Of a stretch of DNA of 64,000 nt, positions 36,395-47,999 are shown one piece after another. The stretch comes from Anaeramoeba flamelloides (lineage: Eukaryota > Metamonada > Anaeramoebidae). The stretch is taken from positions 868,001 to 932,000 of the forward strand of contig JANTQA010000044.1 in the NCBI GenBank assembly GCA_027625915.1, in the 5' to 3' direction. A model generated the notes under the pieces. It ran no database searches and was not told where the DNA came from. It was given only the letters and a program-made list of their open reading frames with translations. How positions within the stretch are numbered: the stretch's first letter is position 1; each line of letters begins with the position of its first letter. Made by a program: the position numbers and the translations under genes.

Positions 36395-38088
36395 AGGTAA
36401 AATAAATATTCTTTTTATTTCTATTTGGCTTTACGATTTTTTTTTTTCTATTTAATTTCGATACAAAACCTTTTTAAATTATCAAAAGATTTTTTTTTTA
36501 ACATTTCAGAGAATTGTCTAATTAAAAATCTAAATTAAGAATCTATTCATTTACAGTTGATTTGTTCCCTACTCAAGGGACTTCTTGAGACCAAAAAGGG
36601 GTATTTTGAAATTGCCCTTCTTTTGATTGGCAAAATTCTGATCAAAAAAAAAATATCATAGAATCCTTATTTGCATAAAATTCTATTAACAAAATAAAGT
36701 TTAAAAGGTATGTTTGAAATATTCCCGAAAATAACCGAAAATTGTTTAAGTTTCTTAAAAACACCTATTGAAAAACTTTTAAGAAACGGTAGTTGTTTAG
36801 AGATTAATGTTTGTGTATAAATAACAATTTTTCTTCAAGTTAAGATATTTTTTTTTTTGATTTTCTTCTCTAAAGCCTCAGTAAAGTATTTTTTTTTTTT
36901 TTCGTTTGGGTATATTTTATTAATTGTTAGTACTTGTTAGGATAGTGGTAATGATATATATATTCCAGGATATGGTGAATGTTGTGTTGGGTTTGGTGTG
37001 TATGTCGGGTTAGATTATATCAATTTTTCTTCTTGAATGTGAAAAGTTACATTAGATTTAGTTTTGGTCTCGTTTGATATGGGTATGTATATGCACAATA
37101 AGATACTACCCAGTTATGTTTGGATTACATTTAAGATTGCAAAATTATGAGTCTTGTTAAACAATTAGAAATTGTCATTACAAAGATATTATCTCTCCTT
37201 GGTTAGTACCATTTAGAAATGATATGAGTGTTACATACAATCTAAGATACTAATTCCTTTCACACAAAAATGGTTGAATACTATTCCCCAAAATTTGAAC
37301 TTTTACTCCATTTTGTTTTTTTCAAAAAAACATGTTCTTCGAAAAAATTCCAATTTTTCATTTAAACTGAGTATATTGGCACTAGGGTTTCTTCGGAGTT
37401 GTTCAAAAGGTGTTTTATCTTGGTTAACATTTTTTTGAATATTTTCGGTTTTCGGTATTTAAGGGAATATTCGATAGATCTGATTAAAAAGATCTCAATT
37501 TCAAAAAAAATCAAATTATGAAAAAAAAATTGCATATTTCTAATTATAAATATACAAAGGGTTAAATTTCTTCAATTGAAAACAAATTGTTTTCTTTTAT
37601 TACATAATCAATTTGTTTCGATTTAGTCTCATTTATGGTTATTTTATAAGTTTCTATATTTGACATAGTAAGTTTTTTGAATCATTCTGAGATAAGAATA
37701 ACTAATTTAAGAATAAAAAAAAAAAAAAAAAAAAATCTTCTAGATCTCAAAAAGTGTCCAAGATCTACACTTCAAAACCGATACAATCGTTTTCAAAATG
37801 ATATTTTACAATTAATCCAATTGGAAATTGTGTATCACTCTTGAGTTTTTTCTCTAAAATATCCTATTGTTTTACCTTTTTAATTTTTTTGAGATCTATC
37901 AGCGATTCACATGTTGATTACTTTTTGATTGGTATTTTGGATCTCATAAAAATTATAAAAATATTTTTTTTCCTAATAAAAAAGTATATTCTACCATAAT
38001 GGCTTGACTGTTAAAGAAAAAACATTATTCTTAAATATATATATATATATATAATTGATAAAAAATTCGAAATTTATTGAAGATATTG
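36345..38088. other. Intergenic, homopolymers and one G-richer stretch
   Basis: A T tract of about 32 bases at 36362-36393 follows the HEATR5-like stop. At 36940-37110 the plus strand is unusually rich in G (GGTGAATGTTGTGTTGGGTTTGG). It has an open frame of about 30 codons ending TGA, with many Gly and Tyr residues; I cannot link it to any gene. There is an A run at 37714-37734 and a (TA)n run at 38037-38053. Confidence 0.4.
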
Positions 38089-38310
38089 ATCATTTTTTTT
38101 TGGGTCTGTCCAGCCTATGAAAATATTCGAAAGTTTTTGGATTAAATAATTAATCCAAATACACAAAAATTACAAACAATTAAAGAATAATATCTTTGAT
38201 ATTATTCAAAATAAATACTGATTTATTTTCTTATCTCTTGTCTATAATAGAACAAATTATAACTTTTTAATTGAATTTCAAAACAAAAATTTAGAAATTA
38301 GATGAGTCCC
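38089..38310 (+). pseudogene. LINE C-terminal relic
   Basis: Reading FFWVCPAYENIRKFLD after a His (GAT CAT) is the C-terminal Cys/His segment found at the end of many APE-type LINE proteins, here with a frame slip in a T9 run. The following codons (IIQ, IFLSLV, NRTNYN) continue in a broken frame. It lies immediately before family B-like sequence at 38310-38590, as the LINE pieces at 3291 and 51293 also abut such sequence. Confidence 0.5.
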
Positions 38311-38590
38311 CAGAGTACTGTCAAGTACCTAACTTTTCTGTAATCTAAAAGTAAAGAGAAAAATCAAGGATTTTACTCAAGTTTTATATTTTCGAAAAAT
38401 TAGCAAAAAGTGTTCATCAAGTGCTGTAGAGTACCCTCATCTTTTGTCAAGTGCCGAATTTTTTTTTGATTTCAGATATTAAAAAAATGTAACAAAAAGT
38501 TCCTAGGTTTTCGAGGATTCAAAAGAATTTAGCAAAATCTGTAATTAAACTCTATTCTTTTAAACTCAGGAAAACCTAAAGGATACCAGA
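38310..38590. repeat. Decayed family B foldback sequence
   Basis: Contains family B words: GAGAAAAATCAAGGATTTTACTCAA, GTGCTGTAGAGTACC, CAAGTGCCG, TAGGTTTTCGAGGATTCAAAAG and GGAAAACCTAAAGG. The hairpin core is not recognisable, so this is a partial or degraded copy. Confidence 0.5.
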
Positions 38591-40356
38591 GGAAATTAAT
38601 TTACTCCCAACAAAATAAAAAAAAAAAATTGTTTAATATACAAACATAGTTTACTGCTCATTTTTTACTGGATTAACAATAATAAATAACATTTCTGATA
38701 CTAGTGATAATTTTCCACATATTTCACCATTTACTAAGAGGATTTTTAGATTGGTAAATTTAACTTTACCAAAATATAAAAAACAAAATTATTTTCAGAA
38801 ACATATCTAATAAAAAAAAAAAAAAAAAGCACAGCAATAATTTATCTAGATGATATCTTTTTATTTATATTTTTTTAAAAAGTTTATTTATTCTAAAGAT
38901 AATATTATATCTAAATATATAATTTGTTTCTGTCAAAGTTTCCAAACAATTTTTTCGTATATAAATTATTTTTTTTAATTAAACTTTGAAGAAAAAATGA
39001 GAAATACAATTTGTGGAAAGCTACCATGAATTTTTAACAATATTCACTCTTTTAAAAATCTATATCAATATCAAAAGTTGATATAATTCAAATAACCCAG
39101 TAGCTTTGGAAAGACTGAAAATAGAATAATACACATCAAAGAAAAACTTACTTTCTATCTGAAGTAACAATCATAAACCCCCAATTTTTTTACAAATTTC
39201 AAAACTCAAATTCTAATTTCCTCAATTTAGAAAAACAACAACGTTTATTTTGATCTTTGATTGAAGAACAATAAAATTCCATTAGAAATAAATATAATTT
39301 CCTCCAATCTTTTTAATTCTTTCAATATCCTACGAAAAATATGTTTTTACCTTAGTGAATGTCATCATCGAATAAAAAAAAAATTTTCAAATGAATTAAA
39401 ATTCAAAGAAAAATAGAAAAAAAAAAAAGAAAAAGAGAAAAAGGTGAAAAAATGATTTCAATTTTGGAACTTCCAAAATTAATTTGTCTTTTAATATCCA
39501 CACAAACCCTTTCAAAACATGTAATTAACCAACTACCCCCTTTGACTGGAAAATGGTTTACATGGAGACAAATGAATTTTTTAAATCTGATCTAAAATTA
39601 AAAAATAAAATCTTGAATAAAAAAAAAAAAACCTTCCAGGATCTATAAATAATTATTGTCTTAATCTAAAGATTAAGTAAATTTAAGAATAATTAAAACA
39701 TTTGAAAAAAATTTAATTTGTCCAATACAATCTTATTTAGATCTGTAACTGAATAAAAATAAAAACACACCCCATTTGAATTTGTAATTTTTTTTTTTTT
39801 TTTGGAACTCCTAACGAATTCCGAAATTCATAACCCCAGAGGCTTTGAATTCAATTTCAGAAAAAAATAAAAATTTAATTTAAGAGGGGGAATTCTTTAA
39901 AAAAATAATAATAATAAAAAAATAATAATAAAAAATGTATTCATTACATTATCAATAAACATAAAATCTAATTTTATATTTGTATTTTCATTGTATTAAA
40001 TATATGTGCTTATATATCTTAATATTAGAATTGATAATATTCGAAAAATTATGGATCTAACTTATTCTCCTATTTATTTTAAATTTTTATTTTTGCTTCC
40101 GCAATAATTCCTCTTTTTATTTTTTACCAAATAAAAAGTTTTCAATTTAGCAATTATCGTGTGTCACGGTAAGCAAATCAAAATAAAAATGAAAATAATC
40201 AATCATTGAAGAATTCGATAAATCAATAAATCGGTATACTATCATTATCATGATTTGTCATCTAAAATCACTCATATTATCAAATAAAAAATCGAAAACT
40301 TTAATATCAAATTTTTACATTACTTAATTTGACAACTGATACAAATAAAGAAAAAT
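38590..40356. other. Intergenic with one coding-like patch
   Basis: AT-rich DNA with A runs (38810-38828, 39420-39430, 39620-39631) and a T run (39789-39803). The only protein-like patch is the small frame at 39452-39595, listed separately. Confidence 0.35.
39452..39595 (+). CDS. Candidate 47-residue ORF
   Basis: ATG at 39452 follows a purine-rich leader and opens 47 codons to TAA, beginning MISILELPKLICLLIS and ending in TGKWFTWRQMNFLNLI. The patch is less AT-rich and has a more protein-like residue mix (Pro, Trp, Thr, Gln) than its flanks. The reverse strand is also open across it (KKFICLHVNHFPVKGGSW), so the coding strand is not certain and it could instead be an exon on the minus strand. 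I do not recognise either protein. Confidence 0.3.
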   Translation: MISILELPKLICLLISTQTLSKHVINQLPPLTGKWFTWRQMNFLNLI

Positions 40357-41472
40357 TCAATTAAAATTTTCTCCCCAAACCGAAGGGTTAAATAATGGGT
40401 CGTTATTAGGATTCTCAAAATGGATCATATTATCCGAATATATGATTTTTTTCTCGATATTTTCAAAACCACAATCATCGAAAACGCCTCGAGTCTCTAA
40501 AATTTTCTCTTCTTGTAATTCGAAATGGGTGTTTTTCTTTGAATGATTCCAATTTAAACCTTTTTCAAATAATGAATAGTTATTCATTTTTGAATAATTG
40601 CTTTGAAAGTTTTTTTCGAATTCAAGATTCAAGAATTCGATTTGTTTTTTATGATCAAAATATTCACATTCTTGCTTTTTTTCTTTTTGTTCTTTTTCAA
40701 CAAATTGTTCTATTTCATGAGTTTCATCGATTTTTTCAATTTGTTCAATTTGTTCTATTTGTTCTATTTGCTCTATTTGCTCTATTTGCTCTATTTGCTC
40801 TATTTGCTCTATTTGCTCTATTTGCTGTGTTTGACCAATTAATTTTGTTGTTTGTATTGGCTGTTTTTTGACATCAACAGAGTTCTTTGATGTTTGGGTT
40901 GTTGGGTGGATTTTTTTTAATTGCTCGATTTGTTGCCTTAAAAGTAAATTTTGTTGTGAGATTTCGTTGAGTTTGAGATTTAAATTTTGATTTTCACTTT
41001 TTAAGTGGTTTGTTTCTTGTTCTAATTGCTGAACAAAGATCTTTCTTCGTTCACGAAATCTTTTCGCATTGTTTCTATTTCGTTCCATTTTCCTTTTCTT
41101 TTTTTCTTCAAGCGTAAGCTTTTCTCGGGCCTTTCGGCTTTTCGATAAGACTATTCCTCCTTTCGTTTGGATTTTTGGTTTCTTTTTACAAATTGTTTGT
41201 TTTTGGTTACACTCACACGGCACCTTTCTTTTTCTTGAAGTATTTTCATTTTTTTTTGGATTTTTTTTTGGCACAGCAATGATCTTGGAATAGGTTTTTG
41301 TAAGGATTTTTATCTTGCGGAAATTCTTTTGTTTTTTTGGTTTTTTCTTGAGACAAGTAGAGTATTTATTATTTCGTGGTAATGGCTTTCGAATCTGCTT
41401 GGTCGTCAATAACTCAACTTCAACAAGAGGTACATTGGGTTTCTTAATTTGTGAATTATTTATAGAACACAT
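40357..41472 (-). CDS. bZIP transcription factor
   Basis: A single-exon, 371-residue protein ending at TGA. Residues about 118-185 are a basic leucine zipper. The basic region KRKMERNRNNAKRFRERRK carries the Asn-x2-Ala-x2-(Phe)-Arg DNA-contact pattern, and the zipper follows with hydrophobic residues every seventh position (L, L, L, I, L, L) from VQQLEQETNHL to QIEQLKK. The N terminus is Lys/Pro-rich and basic, suggesting nuclear import. Residues about 210-245 are an Ile-Glu-Gln triplet repeat followed by an acidic, Gln-rich C terminus with no domain. It should bind DNA as a dimer; the target genes cannot be inferred. The ATG at 41472 is chosen because the frame is open from there, with no earlier in-frame ATG in good context. 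Confidence 0.88.
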   Translation of the reverse strand: MCSINNSQIKKPNVPLVEVELLTTKQIRKPLPRNNKYSTCLKKKPKKQKNFRKIKILTKTYSKIIAVPKKNPKKNENTSRKRKVPCECNQKQTICKKKPKIQTKGGIVLSKSRKAREKLTLEEKKKRKMERNRNNAKRFRERRKIFVQQLEQETNHLKSENQNLNLKLNEISQQNLLLRQQIEQLKKIHPTTQTSKNSVDVKKQPIQTTKLIGQTQQIEQIEQIEQIEQIEQIEQIEQIEQIEQIEKIDETHEIEQFVEKEQKEKKQECEYFDHKKQIEFLNLEFEKNFQSNYSKMNNYSLFEKGLNWNHSKKNTHFELQEEKILETRGVFDDCGFENIEKKIIYSDNMIHFENPNNDPLFNPSVWGENFN

Positions 41473-43075
41473 AGAACTGTATCAAAAATTGAAGAAGTTT
41501 TTTAAAAAAAATGAAATTCTTTTTTCCTTTTTTGTTAAAATGAAATTCTTTTCAAGACCTTGATTTTTCTTCCATTGTTTTTGGAACGTACAGTGTGTTA
41601 ATTCATAAAATGATTATAGTTTTTTTTTGAAAAATATTACGTAATTTTTTTGCTTTTCTTTTGTTGAAAATCTGTATTATTTTACCCTTTTGAATTACAA
41701 CCAATTCATTTTTTCTAAAAGTTTTTAATAAGAATTTTTTCTTAGTTTGGTCTTTAAATTTGATCACTATCTTTACTCTTCCATTTTTTTCCCCTTAAAA
41801 AGGAATAGTGTTTGTATTTAATTTGATAACTCTCTTTTCTTTCCAAGAAATTTTCTTCTTTAATTTTTTTTCTCTTAGAATTACTCAACTTTGTGAAATT
41901 ATATTTTCAACTCAATATCATTCTAGTTCCTTGTTTGCCAATGAAAAGAATTTGTAAAAATTATTTTTTCAATCAAACTAACAATTCTTTTCTAAAAAAT
42001 AATTAGATCATTGAGAACTCGAATCCCAATAACAGTTATGTTGTTTTTCAGTGATAAAAAAAAAAACCAAACCTCCAAATTGACATTCTTTTGGTAATTG
42101 TTTATACTTTCGGGGAGGGTACTCAAGGAAAAAAAAGCTCTTCATCTTTTTGATTTTCAAATTCAATTATTAGTTAATAATATATTAATATCCAGAACAT
42201 TGAAAGAGGTCTCTTTTTTCATTGTATATAAATTTGTCCTAAATCCTGTTAAAATAAAGCTCAGTAATATGAAGGGCATTTGCTATAAAAGTTGACATAT
42301 TAAAACAACAAGAAGATTAATAGTCATATATTATCAAGAATTGTTTTTTTCTTCCTTATGATCAATATTTTTTCCTATTGGTGTACTGTAGTCAAAATAA
42401 AGCGTGCAAAAAAATTTAATGCGTGTTTCAAAATAAAAAGCGTGTTTTTTGTTATAGTTGACCTATACATTAACCAATTAAAGAAACCAATAATAAACCT
42501 TATAAAAACATGGTATTGGTTTCTTAAAGTTCTATTATTTAAAAAGAAATTCTAAAAATGAAGGATCAAATTGGAAAATTTATCTTAAAAAATTGAGTTA
42601 ATTTTTCAGAGAATTTTAATCATCAAAAAAACAAAAAATTTCAAAAAAATTGAGAATATTATGGAAAATTTTCAACTATTTGCATGAATAATTTAAATTT
42701 TACTGAAAATAAGAAGACCTTAACTTTCAAAATTGATTTGGGCTTAGGAATACTATTTAGTAGTAGATTGGACGTTGCCTTGATATAAGAATAAAAAAAA
42801 GCACGGATAATATTTTGAAACATGGATTATAGTCTTTGTGCACGCATTATTTTGATCACTGTACAATTTTCAAACAAATAATAGAAACTTTAAATTAACC
42901 AAACAAGGAATCTTTTTTAATAACTAGAATACTCAAAAAAATCTACAAGTAAAAACAATAACCTTTATAAAAAATATTTACAACTTCCCAAAATTGAAAA
43001 ACAAAGTAAAAAACTTTAGTACCATAATATCTAACTTGTATAATGATCTTTACTGAAAAAAATTATTGTTTTTAA
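41473..43075. other. Intergenic, upstream of bZIP
   Basis: AT-rich DNA. Open stretches at 42098-42295 and 42358-42555 are short and show no domain. Words CGTGCAAAAAAATTT and AGCGTG near 42400-42450 are slightly richer in G and C, but I cannot assign them. It should hold the bZIP promoter near 41480-41700. Confidence 0.35.
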
Positions 43076-44978
43076 GGGATTAGCGTCACCATATATTTCT
43101 CTAATATCAAGTTATGTTGTCATTGGGTGTAAATGGCGTTAGTGCACTATCGCTCAAATAACTCTAAAAAATCTATTATAAATCTTATTGAACAATAAAT
43201 TAATACATTTTTTAGGAATGATCACTGTAAAAAATATTTTTTTTTTGGAAATTTTATTTTTTAATTCCTTTTTCCAAATCTAAAAATAGAAATCCAAAAT
43301 ATTTGTATTGCGGTATTTAATAATTCTTCTTTTAGAATCTCAAAAAGTAACCCCTTTTCGATTTTTTTTCATTTCAAAGATGTAATCAATCAATTATCAA
43401 GATAAAAAACCAAAGATGAATTATTTTTGTTTACTTTTTTTAAAGATATACAAATTTTCAATATATTTCTATTTTTTGCAAACAATTAGTCAAAATAATC
43501 TCTTGGTTAAGAATTACGTTTACTATTGATCAATTTATCTCAACACCTTTTGACCCAATCTCATTTCAAACACAAAGTCATGATCTTGGAAATATTTTCT
43601 AATTTGGATCAAAAAATCATTTTATGTTCATTTTTTTTATGAAAAATTAAATTGAAATTTTGAGATACGTAAACTCGAACACCTTGTTAAGAATGGTAAA
43701 AATGAAATTGAAAAATAATCAAGATTTTTTAACATTATAAAAAACGATCCTTCCAAACATTCAAAAAAACAATTCTAACTTTCGAAGATTAAATTGTCTA
43801 TGATTTTTGATTTTTGGGTTCCTTGAATTTTTTTTGTAATTCATAAACCAGATTAATTCACGACAAAGGAGTTGAGGGTTTCTCTTTTTTTTGTTTGGTT
43901 TTTATTATTTTTCAATGAATAAATCTCCCCACTATGACTAAGAGGAGAGCGTTTCCTGTGATTATTTTTAGAACAATATGATCCATGTTAAACGCACTTC
44001 TTGTTTTTTGTGTATTTCTTTATCAAAGTTTTCTTCGTTTGGATCGTTTCTCTCAAAATCCAATTGGTTGTATCAAGAGAAATTGGGTTGGTATTTGGTG
44101 GTTCTTCGCATTCAAGGATCTTTTTAAAATTAAAAAATGTTAAAATTAGGAAGTTTTTTTTTTTTATTTAAAAAAAAAATATTGTGTCAGTTGAGAAAAA
44201 ATGATCTTTCGATTTTTGGAAATTGAGGATTTTAGTAGATTGGATACAATACCAAACATACTATCGTACCTATTGACCAATTTTTTCTTTGTTTGGAAAT
44301 AACAAAGAATCTTTTAACAATAATTCATCAAAATTTGCCAATTTTCTCCATTTTGACCTTTTAGGTGAAAGTGGTAAACCAACTCATCTTCTCTCATATA
44401 CCAAAAATAAAGCAAAGACCCCCCCAACATCGTCTTAAGGTTTGTCACTTTCACATAAAAAGAAATTTTCTTAAAAAGCTGTTTTTTCGTAACCTTCTTT
44501 GTCATTTTGAGATAGGATGAGAGACAACTCAAGATAAAAAATGTCCTTTTTTTCTATGTATATCTCACTGAATAAATATTTGTGAGAGTTACAAACCGAC
44601 AGAATCATCTTTTATCACACGTGGCATCAAATTTCAATTTCAAACGTAGTCCTTAATTATTTAATTAATCAAAAGTTGGATTTTTTCAACTAATCTATAT
44701 TTTTGTCAAAATTTTTTAAGAAAGATATTTTACAGCTCTATATTCTTCAGGTTGATTATTTAGCATTTTAATTTGATGTGAAAAGGTTGATTTTTACGAA
44801 AAGTGTTGAATTTTGGATTGATACAATGATTATTTCTCATTGAACAAGATCAACTTTTAGTTCGATTTGACGAGTTGAATTTTATGAGACATTTTAATCA
44901 TAGATCATCTAAATTGATTTAGACAATCAAGAACAACCTACCATGAATGTAGGTTGCTCCTTGGTAGAGACTCATCCC
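43076..44978. mobile_element. TIR element family E, copy 2 (flanked by TTAA)
   Basis: Left end GGGATTAGCGTCACC and right end CTTGGTAGAGACTCATCCC, both flanked by TTAA (43072-43075 and 44979-44982). The first 400 bases follow 11140-11520 block by block (for example TTAATTCCTTTTTCCAAATCTAAAAA and AAACCAAAGATGAAT versus AAACCCAAAGAATGAT). It is almost twice as long as copy 1 and carries extra internal sequence at about 43800-44600 with coding-like patches. No transposase motif is recognised. Confidence 0.6.
43930..44532 (-). other. Coding-like patches inside TIR element
   Basis: On the reverse strand, 44532-44314 is open for 72 codons (MTKKVTKKQLFKKISFYVKV, MREDELVYHFHLKGQNGENW). About 200 bases further, near 44125-43990, another open patch reads ILECEEPPNTNP, ISLDTTNWILRETIQTKK and a Lys-rich end with TAA. 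Their residue mix is more protein-like than the surroundings. They may be two exons of one small gene, cargo of the element, or transposase relics; I see no consistent splice pair and recognise no family. Confidence 0.3.
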
Positions 44979-45384
44979 TTAAATATAACGAAAACCTGTT
45001 AATTAGTTTCTCATTGATAGATTCTGTGAAAAAATGTTTTGATTACTAGACCAGTAGACTTTTAAAAATGAGCTTTTTGACAATAGTAACTTTCTCTGAA
45101 AACTGAGTGGTACTGAGAAATTCATTTAAAGATTCGGTGTTTCATTCAAGCTATTTTTTTTAAAAATAATTTGAGGGTTGGTGTCATTTTTTTCTCCATA
45201 AAACAAATTCCGATTTGGGATAAGTTAAAAATGAAATTTATTTTTGTTTTTATTTTTCACTTGTTTCTCATTTTTAACTCGTCTCATTTTGCCTTTGATT
45301 TGATGACTAATTTAGGAAATTAACTCATAATGAAAAAATTTTTACTTGAAAAGAAATTTTGTAAAAATGTCTTTTTTACTATTT

Positions 45385-45592
45385 GTTGCAAAATAAATTG
45401 TACAAAATTTTCATTCAGCTTTCCAAAAAAAGGTTTTAAAATTCTTATAAATTTCAAATTTTAACTTATTAAAATAAGCAAAAATTATGAATTAAACTTT
45501 AAGAATTGGGACTGTAATGATTTACTTTAATTCTTGAGTTGTGATTTTTTTGGAAAGCTGAATGAAAATGTTGTTTCATTTATTTTGGAATT
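45385..45592. repeat. Small inverted repeat
   Basis: Arms of about 45 bases: CAAAATAAATTG then TTTTCATTCAGCTTTCCAAAAAA at about 45389-45430, and TTTTTTGGAAAGCTGAATGAAAA then CATTTATTTTG at about 45545-45586. The spacer is about 115 bases. It resembles a short MITE, but terminal TA or other target duplications are not clear. Confidence 0.55.
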
Positions 45593-46109
45593 GAGAGTAT
45601 CTCTGTTTTAAAGTAGGGATCCTCAGAAACATTTGAGTTGATATTCAATGCTAAATTTTGAAAAAAAAATCATAACGAAATGAAAAGAAAAATATTTTTC
45701 CAAATTACGAAACTCTATTTTCAATCCCTAAAGCCAAAATTCAACTTTATGACCAAGACTAAGTAAATGACAAATTTTACAGAATCAAAAGACAATTCAA
45801 CTCGTTAATTCTTAAAAAAATTTGTTAATAAAATATGTGCACTCTTTGACCGATTTACAAGATTCTAGATGCAATTGTAATGATTGACAGTGATCAAAAA
45901 ACAAGATCACAAGATTTTTCCTTTTCAAATAATCGAGTCAGTTTTGTCTCTAAAATTTACCCAATTGCTGATCTCACATCTACACAATCCTTTTTGACTT
46001 GAAAAGAGAATTGCAAACAGAAGAAGGAATTTTCTTTTTTCAAAAATAGACTGGGAAATTTCTACATAAAACGAGAAAAATAAAAATTTGACTCATCATT
46101 TTTTTCATT

Positions 46110-47999
46110 ATGAACAAAACAGACATTTATTGTTATTTTTTATTCTTGTTGTACAGTGTATTATTAATTGTTGGGGTATCTCTTCAAAACACGAGGTATG
46201 TGACATTTAATAATCTCTTTTTGACCTTTTCTGGCTTTCAGTTTCTCTTTTCGTATTTGTGGATCTTTTTGAAAGTTCTCCAAACAACCTTCCAAATGAA
46301 ATCGAAAGCCTTGAAACAGTTTCTCTCCGATTACCTTTATTCTGTGCATGTTGTCTCTGTAGTAATCTGTGTTGGCTATTGGGTTGTCTTTCTGCCAATG
46401 GAAAGTCAATTGAACGAATATGGATATAACATTACAAATCCTGTTCCGCCGTTTGGGTGGTATTATTTTTTAAAAACCATCATGATCAACATCATCCCCT
46501 TGCTGACCCTTGGCGTGAGGGTTGGATCTTATCAGGTTGCCAAGTATCGGTTCTTTATGAATTTTCTTGCTCCTGGCATTTTTTGTATGGTGTATCTCTG
46601 GTTTACCTTAATTTATTGGCTCTTTACAAGAAACTTTTGTTATAGTGTCGAATATGCGTTTTTCCCACCCTATTTCGTCTTTGCTGTCTTGATTTATTAC
46701 TTTTTTATGGCCTTGGTGTCTCTGATTGTATGGGCAGTATGCCGTAGAGTCGCTCGCAAAAGGAATTGGAATTTGAATGATTTGGAAAATATGCTTTCAG
46801 ATGATGAAATGGAAAGCCAACAATCCAGCGATCAACAACAACCATTAGTGGACAAGTCGCACATAGAAAGGAACGCTCAAGGTTTTCAAAGAAGGTATGT
46901 TCCATATTGGAGAATATTTCTAGTTTTATTTCTGATCTTTTTGATCATGACATTAGTTGGCATTTTTGTTGGCCTTGCCAAAATCAAATCTGATCCCTTG
47001 TCAAAAGAAAAGACAACAATTTCGACCGTTACCGATGGTATAATTGCCGAAGTGAACGACAAGATCTCTCAGAGTGGAGCCGAAAATTTTAAAACACGTG
47101 CAGTTGTTCCTTTGGGTGATGATCCGGCAAAGGATGGCGCCCTTTGGCTCGCAGGCTCTGTTGATTTGAAAAATGGATGGTGGTTAAACCAAGCAGCGAT
47201 TAAAGTTACGTTCCCAGACGACTCATATGAAATCCAGATCCATACCGATGATGATGGCAACATGCAGAAACTAATCCACCTCAATGATACAGAAAATGGC
47301 AAGTATCTTGGAATTAGCCCCGCTTCAGGAGTTTGGAATGATGGCAATACCGTCATGTACTTTGAATGGTGGCAATGGGAAGACAACAAACTTTGGAAAG
47401 ATCACACAAGGCCTATTGGGCTTGTTGAAGGGGCAGGCTCGTCAATGAATTTTTCTCGTTTAGTCCAGCCACAGTTTTCCTTCCCAATTGAACCCATTTT
47501 AGTGCTGGCCCATGACGATCATTTCTATTCTTGGTTTTTACACCGACCAACAGTCGGATCAATGAACTTATATTTAGCTCGAATCAAAAAAGAAGATTTG
47601 ACAAGCCCAGAGCAGGAGTATGAGTTTTGGGTTGGATCTGGCAATTGGAAAAAAAAGATATCAAAGCAAAATGTGCCACCCAATTTGCTAGGTATAATAA
47701 AGCAGCCTGCAATAATGTATAACGATTATCTCAAGTCTTGGTTAATGGTACACGTAGGCGTTCTCGGTCTTAATGCAAAGCTTTATTTGAGAACTTCACA
47801 AAATATCTATGGCCCTTGGGGAACACCCTTCGAAATAATTCATGAAGACCAAAATGCCTTTAGCCTTGAGTATACCATACACAATTTAGTCTTCCACCCA
47901 GAACTGGCAGAGGAGAATGGGAAAACTGTTTATCTTTCTTATTGCTGGGAAGACGATAAATCTTCCATAATGAAAAAAATTGCTTTTGAGAAAAAATAA
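46110..47999 (+). CDS. Seven-helix membrane protein with propeller-like ectodomain
   Basis: A single exon of 629 residues, less AT-rich than its neighbours. Hydrophobic segments lie at about residues 9-30, 37-58, 77-98, 120-140, 150-172, 186-210 and 268-291. After an acidic loop (LSDDEMESQQSSDQQQP) and the seventh helix, residues about 300-629 form a large Trp/Tyr-rich domain with repeated strand-like units (GSVDLKNGWWLNQ, FYSWFLHRP, YEFWVGSGNW, GPWGTPFEI) and a closing HPELAEENGKTVYLSY. That ending resembles DUF4185, a five-bladed beta-propeller family of glycoside-hydrolase-like proteins found in bacteria and some eukaryotes. The job is unknown; a membrane-anchored surface sugar-binding or hydrolase role is a guess. 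The fusion of polytopic membrane and propeller domains is unusual. Catalytic residues cannot be named. Confidence 0.7.
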   Translation: MNKTDIYCYFLFLLYSVLLIVGVSLQNTRYVTFNNLFLTFSGFQFLFSYLWIFLKVLQTTFQMKSKALKQFLSDYLYSVHVVSVVICVGYWVVFLPMESQLNEYGYNITNPVPPFGWYYFLKTIMINIIPLLTLGVRVGSYQVAKYRFFMNFLAPGIFCMVYLWFTLIYWLFTRNFCYSVEYAFFPPYFVFAVLIYYFFMALVSLIVWAVCRRVARKRNWNLNDLENMLSDDEMESQQSSDQQQPLVDKSHIERNAQGFQRRYVPYWRIFLVLFLIFLIMTLVGIFVGLAKIKSDPLSKEKTTISTVTDGIIAEVNDKISQSGAENFKTRAVVPLGDDPAKDGALWLAGSVDLKNGWWLNQAAIKVTFPDDSYEIQIHTDDDGNMQKLIHLNDTENGKYLGISPASGVWNDGNTVMYFEWWQWEDNKLWKDHTRPIGLVEGAGSSMNFSRLVQPQFSFPIEPILVLAHDDHFYSWFLHRPTVGSMNLYLARIKKEDLTSPEQEYEFWVGSGNWKKKISKQNVPPNLLGIIKQPAIMYNDYLKSWLMVHVGVLGLNAKLYLRTSQNIYGPWGTPFEIIHEDQNAFSLEYTIHNLVFHPELAEENGKTVYLSYCWEDDKSSIMKKIAFEKK

